DNA of 64,000 nt from Plecoglossus altivelis (Eukaryota; Chordata; Actinopteri; Osmeriformes; Plecoglossidae), in the NCBI GenBank assembly GCA_036571765.1, contig BROE01000003.1, positions 9,041,138 through 9,105,137 of the forward strand, read 5' to 3'. Shown here piece by piece: positions 32,732-44,731 of this stretch. Numbering within the stretch: the first letter of the stretch is position 1; the number at the start of each line of letters is the position of its first letter. The notes below the pieces were generated by a model, which was not told where the DNA came from, did no database searches, and saw only the letters and a list, made by a program, of their open reading frames with translations. The translations under genes were made by a program, and so were the position numbers.

Positions 32732-35345
32732 GCACCTTTCTCTTTCTGATACAGAGCCTGACTCCCCGCCTAGGAACCTGACCGTGATAGAGACCACTCC
32801 CTCCACCACCACTCTGGCCTGGTCCCCCCCAGAGAAGGCCAATGGGGTGATCCAACAGTACGAGGTCCTCTACGAGAACCAGACGTTCTCTGCCACGCTG
32901 AACTCGTCCTCTGCCAGAGTGACTCTGAGCCAGCTGGCGCCGTACTCCTACTACAACGTGTCCGTCAGGGCATACACACGGCAAGGACACGGGAACCAGA
33001 CCTCGCTCCCCCTGCACATGCTGTCAGGGGAGGATGGTTAGTTCACACAAACACGCATGAGTTTCTTTGTGTGCACTTGTACTGTGAATACAAGCACAGC
33101 ACATCAAAATGTGCAACCAGATGAACACCTGTGTGTGTGTTTCTATAACCCTCCTTCCCACAGTTCCAGGCAGTGCTCCATACGACCTATCCTACGTATC
33201 CATCAGTCCCAGTGAGGTGAACGTAACCTGGCAGCCTCCGCTGGTACCCAACGGGGTCATCACACACTACAGCATGCAGCTGTGGAACTCCTCCCACTAC
33301 CTCAACCTCACCTCCCCCACCAGCCACGCCACCATCACCCACCTGAGGAAATATGCCCGCTACCGCCTCACTGTACAGGCACACACGCACGTCGGCCCCG
33401 GGAACCAGACCAGCGATCCACTCAACATCACCACCTTGGAGGATGGTAAGAGGGGGATGATGAGGGAGGTGGGACTGGGGAGGAGAGACCCAGGGCTGGG
33501 CTCGGTTCTGAGGTTACAGGTGCCTGGTGGATCTGGGTGACTTCTGGAGATGAGCTTTGCCTCAGTCCCCATCTCTTCCCTGCTCTACAGGATCCAGGCC
33601 AGGTTGCAGAGATTCAGCACAGTTTTGAACTGCCACTGATAACCTTCTGTCTCTCCAGGTCCTGCCAGACGATGCTGTGTTCATCGCTGTCTCTCTTACA
33701 GGGGTTGTCTGCTGTGTTGCATCATCTGAAAACTGGTGCAGTCTACCTCACAAACTCATTAGTTTCTGTGTAGTGCACACTACTGGCTATGTGTTGATGT
33801 GTTCCCTATACCGACCAATAGGAAGTGCTTTCCCCCCCCCCACATCTCAGTCCCAGACACGCCCCCTCAGTTCCTCCAGGCCAGGAAGTTGTCAGACTAC
33901 CAGGTAGAGTTGTCGTGGGAAGCACCTCTAGAGGCCAACTCAGATATTCTCTACTACTTGGTCAGAATCTGGTAAGAGACAGCCCCTATCTGCTTGTGTG
34001 CATGTTTTCCATCTGTGTGTGTCTGCTGTTTTGAAAATCTGCCTGCCAAATATAAGTCCCAAACAACGTCGACTCTGCAAACGATGAGAGTATTGTCGTG
34101 ACTCGTGTCAGGAATGAGACGTCCGAGCAGTGGCAGAACGTGACAGAGACCGTGGTGGTGATCGCTGTGGACTCAGAAAGCCGCTACAATGCCTCTGTAT
34201 CCAGCTGGACCCGGCTGGGTGACGGAGGGGTGCTCATATATATCAGCTTCACCACCACCGACGCAGGTAACATACAAACGTACAGTATATACACACTAGT
34301 GCACAGTGCCCGTGATGCTGTCGGTAGTGCAGTACCTGTGATGTATGTATATTGGTTCTCTGTTAAAAAGTCTTATTACCCCCACATTTTGATATTTAGA
34401 TCTGTACATAAGTCATATAGCACAATGGTTGAGGCAGCTGACATAATTTTAGGCCTGATTCACCATACTGCGCTGTGTGTACAGTTCTGCCAGTGGGCTG
34501 TTTGCTATGTTTACATGAGCATTTGTATTTTATTCCTCTGTGCTTTGTGCAGTGCTGTCAAATAGTCTTATATTTCTGTATAGCATCCTCATAAATGGGA
34601 CAACAACAACTGAAAGAACATTATTCTGTCTTATGTCTGTTTGCTTACTATATCCCTGGCTCATGAAACCGAGGGGGCTAAAGTGGTAGGATTAGTATTC
34701 TTGTCCTTGTACATCACTAACAACAGACAAGAATGCCTGAATCATCATGTTTCCGACCTCTGGGCACACGACTGATGGGCTCCTTGTCAACTTGGTTTGG
34801 TGATGTCAGGCTTTAATAAATCAGGCATAGCATACTGGACATATACATAATAGTGCTTTTTCATTATGGAGGGCATTGACCCTCCATGAAAACAGACTCC
34901 TGTCATTGTTAAAGTACAGCTCCGTGCTTATACAGGAGTAAGGACTTGAAGGAAAATCGCTGCGTCACCTCTGCTCATACACGCACTTGCAGACATACAC
35001 GCACACAAATGCAGAACCGTAAACCCAGTTAATAAGTATCCATGTATATTGTTCATGGACCTGAAAGTACGGTGACAGCTGTGCCCCTGCGTGTCGCCTT
35101 TCCCAGAGCCCTTTGACCCCCCTCAGAATGTGACAGTGGTGAACATCACATCCTCTGCTGTCACTGTGCTGTGGAACCCCCCCACTCAGCCCAACGGCAT
35201 CATCACTCACTACACCATACACTACATGGATAACACCACTGACAAACAGCAGGTGAGTCTCTCACATGGCTCATTATGTTCAGAAGTAAAGGAGGGAACC
35301 TCCTCACCTTCGCTATCTATTTGTGTCTAACCCTATCGTTCTTTT

Positions 35346-35385
<40 letters not shown>

Positions 35386-38300
35386 TCTCTCTCTCTCTCT
35401 TTCTCTCTACCTCTCTGTCTGTCTGCCTCTCTGTCTCTCTGCCTCTCTCTCTGTAGAGAGCCCCAGCATCTGTGCTGGCCCCTGGGCCCCCGGGCTGGCT
35501 GCACTCCTACCGCCTGTCTGGCCTGTTGGGGGGCAGTAACTACAGTATGTGGATGACCTCCAGCACCGTGCAGGGAGACGGAGGGGTCAGCAGCACCCCG
35601 CTGACCGTGCTCACTCCTGAGAACGGTCAGTCTCTCCCTCACACACCGAGCAGACGTAGACTGACGAACCCGATTGGTCAGTTGTACGGGACCCATTTAC
35701 ACGCCAGTGTGTAATCCACCTGACCAAAAAAACAAATCTACACTGGGAGAAAGAAGGGGGTCTCCGTAGTGTTTTTCCCCAAGCAGTTTTAAAAAATCAC
35801 GTAAAAAACGTTGCGATTAAAGGGTTGGTTTTCTTCTTGTTAGTGGAAGGAGGTAACTGTAAGTCAAACTGGCCCTTTTTGTCCTGAGTTCATTCAAACT
35901 CAGAGACAACCAGTTTGTATTTCCTTTTACTGAACAGAGGAAAATGTCATAGAAACCTGTGGTGCCATAATGACACAGGTTTAAATTTACTGTAGTATTG
36001 TAAGACTGCCTTTCATAGTTTGAGTCTTGTTAATTACTGCAGGCCTATGTTGTAATTAGCGTCTAATAAATTCTGGTCTAGTCAGCCTGTAAATATCAGA
36101 CCACTGACGAGAACAGCAAATATGTTTTCATCTTGTGTCTTTTTCAAGTTGAGGCTGCAATTATTGTTTTGCAAATAATCTCTTTGTTTTTAATGTGATT
36201 TTGGGAAAAATTGTGTGGACTGCCCCCATGAGCATCTGACTGTTTAGAACTCTTGTCTCTGTTTCTAACTACTGCCACTGACTGTGTGTCTCTGCCTGTG
36301 CTCCAGCCTCACTCAGCCAAGCCCTGGAGCTCCAGACCACCATGCGTCTCACGCCCAGCCAAGCCCAGCAGGGACTCACATCCCTGGGCTCAGACCCGCA
36401 CACACCACCCCTCTATCCTCCACTCACTCTCTCTAGTGTAGAGGAGAAGGGGGCATGATCAACCTTCTCTTCCCTTTCCCTTCTCTCGTGTGTTGGTTGA
36501 TCCTCAACTACACTTCCTAAGGTGGGGAGGCTTAGGGACCAGGGGAGGGGCCAAATGATGAACGCAGGAAGTGGATGTGTTCGGGATGAGTATCTGCTCT
36601 TGTAAAATGTTCTTCTCAACTCTGTCTTTCCTTTTGAAAAGTCTCGCTCCTCATCGTTTCCTGGTTCCACCATATACATGTTTTTACTTATGAGTCTGCC
36701 CAATGTTCTGACTGACAATGATGATGATGACAATAATAATCACGATAATGATAAAAGTGACTAAATTACTACATTACTGCTCAGTTTAATGACATGTCTC
36801 TCCTCCCAAGGGCCTAGTGTGTGTTTGCTCCATGGCTTAATGTTGCTAATTTGCTGTTTAAGTGTAACTCCGTAGTAGCAGTACTAATGCTGTATAAAGT
36901 TCCGGAGAGTAACATCACACCCCTCCTCCCCCCAGTCCCCAGTGACCCGGTCCACAACCTGAGCGCCCAGATCTTCAGCTCCACCGCCATCATCGTTAGC
37001 TGGGACCCTCCCCAGGAACCCAACGGACGCCCCTTCTACCTGCTCACCCTGGAGGAGGCAGGCCACATCCCTGGCCCCCCAGGACTCAACGCTGGCCCCC
37101 CCCTGGTCAACAAGACCACCTCCAAGACGACCACAGATACGGTCTTCCTCTTCACCAAACTCAACAAGTACTTCCCCTACGTGTTTACGGTTACTCCGGC
37201 GACCGGAGCCGGCCCGGCCCACAATCACACCAGCACGCTGCATCTAAGGACGGACGATGACAGTGAGCCCTCGATCCTGCACGCGCGCACACTCACACAC
37301 AAATGCATGCACACGCACAGGCACACACCCCTGACCCCTCCACACCCTCTTCTCTCCAGTCCCTAGCTCTCCCCCAGTGTTGGTGTCCAGCAGGAATCTG
37401 TCCTCGTCTTCCATTTCTGTGGTGTGGCAGCGTCCCCTGGAGGCCAATGGAGAAATAACCGAGTACCTGGTCACTCTGTTTGGCCCCGGAGGGTCCAACA
37501 CCACCCAAACCCCCAACACTTCCCTCACCCTCACCCAGCTCCAGCCCTACACTTCCTACAACCTGTCCATCACCGCTGCAACGCGCAAGGGCTCGGGCCC
37601 TGTCCTGCTGCTGCTGCTGCACACTGACGAAGCAGGTCAGATTCCCCCCCCCCAACCCCCCCTCCGGTCACCTGTGTACTCTGACCCCCCTCGCCCACTA
37701 AATCCACCCCAAATCCCAAGCCTGATCCTGCCTAGTTGTCACCCTCCATAATGTGTGTGTGTGTTTTGCAGGGCCGATGTCCCCTCCAAGGAATTTATCC
37801 ATCTATAACCACACTGCCTTCTCTGTGTGGCTCAGCTGGGAGCCCTCACTAGAGCCGAATGGAGTGGTCACACACTACGGCTTCAGGATCTACGAGCTCA
37901 ACACACACACAGTGTCCTACCAGGTACCACACACACGCACGCACACACAGGGCCCAGAGCACCAGTTCAACTAGGAATGGATTTCATGTGGTTTTGTGTG
38001 CTCTTCTAGTGAAGTGGGGTGTGTACTTATTGTGCCCACCGGTGCGCGTGTGTGTATTAGAACTCCTCAGGTCCGTGGACGGCAGCCCATCTGGCAGGCT
38101 TCAGGCCCCACAGCTCCTACGAGATCAGTGTGTGCAGCTACACTAGAGTGGGCCATGGAGACCAGTTCAGCATCGCTGTCTCCTTCACCACCAACGAGTC
38201 AGGTGACCGACAACCACTTACTAGCAGGGTCTCACACAGCGTCTATGAACACCAAGACTAAATATATCTCTGACCGGTCTTTGATTTTTTTTCTTACACT

Positions 38301-41300
38301 CATTTTGATGAATGTCTGTGTGCTTTCTGCATGTGTGTATATTTTTCATTTGCGTGTGTTTCCTATATGTGTCTGTGTGTTTTCTGTTGTGTGTGTATCC
38401 CCAGTGTCCGATGCTGTGCGAAACCTCTCGTGCGCCGGGGTGAGCTGGGACTCAGTCGAGCTGACCTGGGAACCCCCGACGAACCCCAACGGCCAGATCC
38501 TCTTCTACCAGATCCAGGTGGACTCCCACACACACTCCCTCACACACCAGGCCTCCGCACCCCACTACGTGGTGAGTGGTCTCCATCCGGATGGAGAATA
38601 CACCCTCACCGTAACAGCTGTCAACTCTGCTGGTCCTGGGGAGGAGATCAACTGCACTGCTGACACGCACCCAGAGTCAGGTAAGGGGTCCTGGACATGG
38701 ATTTGATTAGACCTAGACTCTGTGGGTAGTGTGAACACACTGCATCTATGGCGCTGCAGTTAATGTGCGATCCTTCATTACAATCTGCTGTCTCCAGCCC
38801 TTGCTTGTGTAGAAGCACCTTTATCTACTGACCACCTGCTGTGCTGAGAGATGAAACGTGAACTTGTGTTTTCTTTCTACCTTCTTCCCTCCCTGGTCCT
38901 CCTCTGCAGTTCCAGGTGTCCCTCGCTTCCTCAACGTGTCTGGGGTTACGCCCACGACCGTGACCCTGCACTGGGCTCCGCCCCTCTCTGCTTCAGGCAT
39001 GCTCACTGAGTACCACGTCACCGTGGAGCTTATTTCCGCCACCTGCCAGTCGGACGAGAGCCCAGCCTCTGGGACACATGCGGCCCCCGGTGGGGAGAAT
39101 GGCCCAACTGTGGGGCCTGGCTGTGTGGACTCCAAGAGGTTGGTGTCTGTGAACGGTTCCGGTGGTTCTGGGGAGAACCGGAGCGTGACCCTCCAGTCTC
39201 TGGCCAAGTACAGACTGTACCGCTTCAGAGTGGCGGCGCTGACCAACGCTGGCGAGGGGGAAGCCACACCCTGGAGCTACACACACACTCTAGCTGGAAG
39301 TACGCACACACACATCCACACCTGCCGGAGTGCAGGCAGTACACATTCCAAAGTGGCCCAAAAATTCAGTCAAAACACTAACGTTATTTAAACTGGTCAT
39401 TTGATTGATGTATGTTTATGTCCCTGTCTTTTTTTCTGTCTCTTTATCTCCCTCTACCTCAGAGCCAGATGCCCCGCCTCATTCCCTGGTGGTGACCCCC
39501 ACGTCTAACAGCCTCCGCATCCAATGGGATGCTCCCACGGTGCTCTCTGGCCCCACCTCCTACCTTATAGACGTATTTTCTGTGAGTCATCAGCACACAC
39601 ACACAGTTCAGGCCCTCACTTGCAAACAAGCACACCCTCACGCACTACATTGACTCTGGACATACAGATAAAGTTGATGTTATTGGGTGTGGTCCTGTCC
39701 TAGTTGGATGGCATAGGGGTCAACTTCTCCCTGGTCCGCGCTCCCGGCGAGATGACGACCCTGGTGGCGTCTAACTTGACGGCGTTCACCCGTTACTCTG
39801 TGACCGTGACCGCATTCACGGGACTTGTGGTTAACGCTCGGACGGATGGGAAGGCGAGCCCACCCCTAATCATCCGAACTCTGGAGGAAGGTTAGGAGCG
39901 GCCACAGGCGCGCACACAAACAAAAGCACACACACAGGAGCGACTGGAGTGAGGGTCACAACAGCGCCTCTCAGCTTGTTCATCTTCATGAACAAATCCC
40001 CATATTGACAATATTATGCAGGCTCATTTGAAGAAGTCGATTCTTGAGATCACTCTCTGGAATTACTTCTTACTCTCTTGGTCACTCAGTCTTTCATTTT
40101 ATAACCTCTCTCCTTGATAACCCTCTCTCCCACCCATACCCTCTTCTCCCTCTCGCCCTCTCTCCCTCGTCTCCCTTTCTCTTCTTCCCCCTCCCTCTCT
40201 CCCCCCAGAGCCCAGAGACCCCCCCACAAACGTGACCCTGCTGGTAATTCCAGAGGAAGTGACACGTGTGTTGGTGAACTTTGCTCCCCCTGAGGAGCCC
40301 AATGGGAACATTAGCTCCTACACAGCCTTGGTGTATCGCCATGGCCAGCTACACATGACCATCAGTGACCTGGCTGTGGTCTACCACAAGAACCACACCC
40401 TGACCGCGGTCATATACGGGCTGAAGGGAGGACTCAACTACAGCATACGGGTGAGGGACACACTCACACACTCAGAAATACGCACACACGTACACAAACA
40501 CACAGTCATGCGCGGATGCTCCCAAATACACACCCATAGACACGTGCAGGCAAACAGGCAGTCACGTGCGTATGCGTATGCGTTCAGACACGCATACATC
40601 TCTACACTGACTCACTACACTAACCTCTTTGGACCCCACAGAGCTCTTAGGACAGCTACTTCCATGCTCTCGTCCCTCCCTGAGCAAAGTCATGTCTTGT
40701 CCACCGTCATCATTGTCATTGCCTTCCCTACCTCCCCTCTCTTTCTTCTGCTCCCTCTCTCTATCCTTCTCTCTCGCTTGCTCCCTCTCTCTTTCTGTCT
40801 CTCTCTCCCCCACTCCCTCTCTGTCTCGTCCCCTCCGTCTCTCCAGATAGCGGCAGTGAATGGAGCAGGTTTAAGCCCCCCCAGCCCAGAGGTGAAGATC
40901 ACCACAGGGATCAAAGGTAGAGTGAGTAGAGTGTTTAGGCCCTGTCATGTCACTGTACTGCCTCCAAGCTGACCTGACACTGACCATGCTGACTGGCCTT
41001 CTGCTGGCTCAGGGAGCCTTGCTTACTCATTCATATGCGGCATCATCGTATCTGATAAAGAATATGCCTCTTTGTGTGTGTGTGTGTGTGTGTGTGTTTG
41101 TGTGTGGCTAAGCCCCTGCCAAGCCCAACAGTAGACCGCAGGCAATGGTGGACCGTTCTGGAGTTGCCATAGTAACCTCCAGGAGCATCAGCATCATCAT
41201 GCCCCACTGTTACTATAGCGATGACAATGGGCCAATCAGTAGTATCCAAGTCATTGTGGCAGAGTCAGGCGGTAAGTTGTTTCACCCGTTCATTTATGTC

Positions 41301-44300
41301 AGTCATTTCACAGTACTGTGTCTGATGACATCATACTCAAACATGCACACACGCAAAATTAGAGATGATCTGAAACAAATAGACGATGAAGCAAAGTGGT
41401 AAAAGAGATTTGAACTGTCAACAAAGTGGTGAAAGAGATTTGAACCGTCAACCCTCTGGTGACCGGTTGGTGTCTGGTCCATCTGTCCTACGTCTCAGTG
41501 ATGGACAGCAGGAATCTGACCAACTGGCAGAACGCCTTCCTCCACCGCCCCACCCCTTACCTGACGGACTCGGGCTTCCCAAACCCTCCGTGTGCCAAGG
41601 ACGCAGCGGCGGAAAGGAGCGTGTACGTCCGAAACGGGGGCGAGCATCTTCCAGACGTGTACGTGATCGGTGAGGATGACCACTGTCTGGCCGAGGAGCG
41701 GACAGACGCTCTCTGCAATGGACCCCTCAAACCCAACACTGTCTATGTGTGAGTACACACACACGTAAGATTCTTACATGTTGAATGTATGCACCGTCCT
41801 GCTACAGGAAAGTCCTTGTCTGTGTGAACTTTAATGGCGAATAAAACCCATTCTGATTCTGACACTCACACACGCACACCTCCTAAACACAACTAGCCAA
41901 TTCAGATATTCAGAGCTGTGTTGTGCTGTTTGTGTGTGTGTGACAGATTTAAATTCCGGGCCACTAACATCAACGGACAGTACACTGACTCGGACTTCTC
42001 TGACCACGTCAGAACAGCAGGTATACGCACCTCTTTGAACCCCACAGCGTTCCTAATGACAGCAGCTTAGTAAGTAAACACAAAGAGAAATGGAGAGACA
42101 TGTTTCTCTCTCCCCTACACAGCGGATGGCTTGTTGACCCGAGACGAACAGATCATTCTGGGCGTCCTCCTCTCCTTCTTCCTGGCTGTCCTCCTCATCC
42201 TCATAATCTACGCCTCCGTCAGGTAGGAGCTCTCTCAGACGGACACACACGGATCACCGTCGCGCGAGGCCTCCAAGGTTCTGAGCGAACAACATGTTCT
42301 GCTTCTCTTCCCACGGCAGGATTCACCAGCGCCAGAAGGAGGGCGGGACTTACTCTCCGAGAGAGGCCGAGATTATTGAGACCAAGTTTAAACTAGACCA
42401 GCTGATCGCTGTGGCAGACCTGGAACTGAAGGAAGAGAAGCTACACCGGTCAGTGTGTGTGTGTGTGTGTGTGCGTGCGTGTGTGTGTGTGCGTGAGGCT
42501 AATCCCCTGCCAAGCCCAACAGTTAGACCGCAGGCAATGGTGAACCGTTTTGGAGTCGCTATAATAATGCACAGTGACTTTACTACTAATGCATTCACCC
42601 ACTGTGACGATTACATCCATCTCACACACAAACAACACGTCCACGCTGCTGCTTTCACATGATGGCCTCCTGGCTTTGCACACGAAGTGACGCTGGCTTT
42701 CTAACCCCTCGCACTCTCTCTCCAGGTACTCTTCTTTCTTCTTTAGGCGGAAGGAGATATTTGTCATCCAGTAAGTTTGGGTGTCGCTGTGTGTTGCTGT
42801 CGTGCCGTGTGTCGATACGTCTTTGTGACAGTGGACGTTTGTGCTGTAGTCTAACCCTATGTCAACGTAGTCCCTTCATCCATTTCTGACTGGAGATACC
42901 CATTACTAGGCACGATGGGTGTGCTCTCACAATTATAGATGTGTGGTTTGGTCCGTCTTTCGTTGCTATGCTGTTGTAGCTCTGTGTGGATGTTTGGCTG
43001 TGAGGAGAGAGTGTGGATGGGCGTTTCTGGCATTAGTGCTGGTTGAGGTGGAGTGAGCTATGTGAAGCAGCCTTCTCTGTTCTTGCTGTCACAACTAACC
43101 AGACTAGCCAGAGTTCCTACCGCACTCAGAGTCTGTTATTCCCGCGTCTGCCTTTTACAACTGTGTTTGTGTCTGTTAGCTGTGCCTGCGTTTGCCGTGT
43201 CTGTTAGCTGTGGCCGAGTCTGTAATCGTAGTCTGGTTCTTACCCTCTGCTTACTGAACTCTGTTCCAGGCTTCTCAGTTACAGGAAGTCCCTCAAGTAA
43301 GTTATCCGCCGCTAATGTGCACACTGAGTGCTGCTTAGTGGTTATTGGCATCAAGACATGTCAGATCAACCTGTCTCATTCTGCCTCCCTCTGCTTTCTC
43401 CTGACACTCTCTTTCCCTCTCAGACCAGTCAATAAGAAGTCCTTCCTGCAGCATGTGGAAGACTTGTGTGCCAATGACAATTCCAAGTTTCAGGAAGAGT
43501 TCTCTGTACGTACTGTTTCAAGCTGCGCGTGTGATCATAGAACGCATACAGTACAATACCTGCTGCTAGATTCAGTGTGTCTGTCTGTCTGTCTGTCGGT
43601 CGGTCTGTCTGTGTGTCTGTGTGTGTGTGTGTTTGTGTGTGCGCGCACGTGTGCAGGAGCTTCCTAAGCTGCTGCAGGACTTGGCAACCTCAGATGCAGA
43701 CCTCCCCTGGAACAGGTCCAAGAACCGCTTTACCAACATCAAGCCATGTAGGTGAACCAGGCTAAGACAGCTGCTTAATGCTGTCTCCTTCTGTGTGGAT
43801 GTTTAGCGAGGCACTAAACACACACGCACATACACACACAAACTCTCTCTCTCTCTCTTGGTTGGCTTTCCAGACAACAACAACCGTGTGAAGCTGCTCT
43901 CGGAGCCAGGCATGCCCGGCTCTGACTACATTAACGCCAGCTTCATCTCTGTGAGTTTCTCTGGCAGCGTAGCAGCTAACCTGGGGGGGTAGTTAGAACT
44001 GCTGGTACGAGTTACCCTCTCCCACCATCTGTGAGGATCGGACACTTCTACATCTGTGTGTTTTGGCTCTCCCGCCTTCACCTTCACTGCTTTCTCTCAC
44101 TCGCTCTCTCGCTCTCTCTCTCTCTCTGCATACTCGATGTCTCTCTCTCTTTACTGTCTCTCCCTCCCTGTGTAGGGCTACCTGTGTCCTAACGAGTTCA
44201 TAGCTACCCAGGGTCCTCTGCCTGGCACTGTGGCAGACTTCTGGAGGATGATTTGGGAGACCAGGACTCGCACCATTGCCATGCTCACCCAGTGCTATGA

Positions 44301-44687
44301 GAAGGGCAGGGTAAGACTTCTCTCTGTGACTGGTGGAGGAGGAGCACTATTAGATGCCAGTTCCCTCAGATCAAGTGTCACGCTGTGTATTTATTTATGT
44401 GTGTGTTTGTATGTATGTATGTGTGTGTGTGTGTGTTTGTGCGTGTGCGTGTTCAGATCCGGTGTCACCAGTACTGGCCTGAGGACAACAAGCCGGTGAC
44501 AGTGTTTGGTGACATCATCATTACCAAGCTAACCGAAGACGTCTACCCAGACTGGACTGTCAGAGCACTCAAAGTTGAAAGGGTGACTCACACACACACA
44601 CACGCAACTGCACACACTCTTATAAACTTGAAATCTATCACAGGCCCTCTTGAACTGATTATAACTTCCTGCTCCTCTCTACTCCTC

Positions 44688-44731
<44 letters not shown>

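Noticed and set aside
36306..36459. Possible extra ptprq exon after CTCCAG
   Set aside because: The translation has no FN3 character and ends in a stop, and the flanking FN3 units splice correctly without it.
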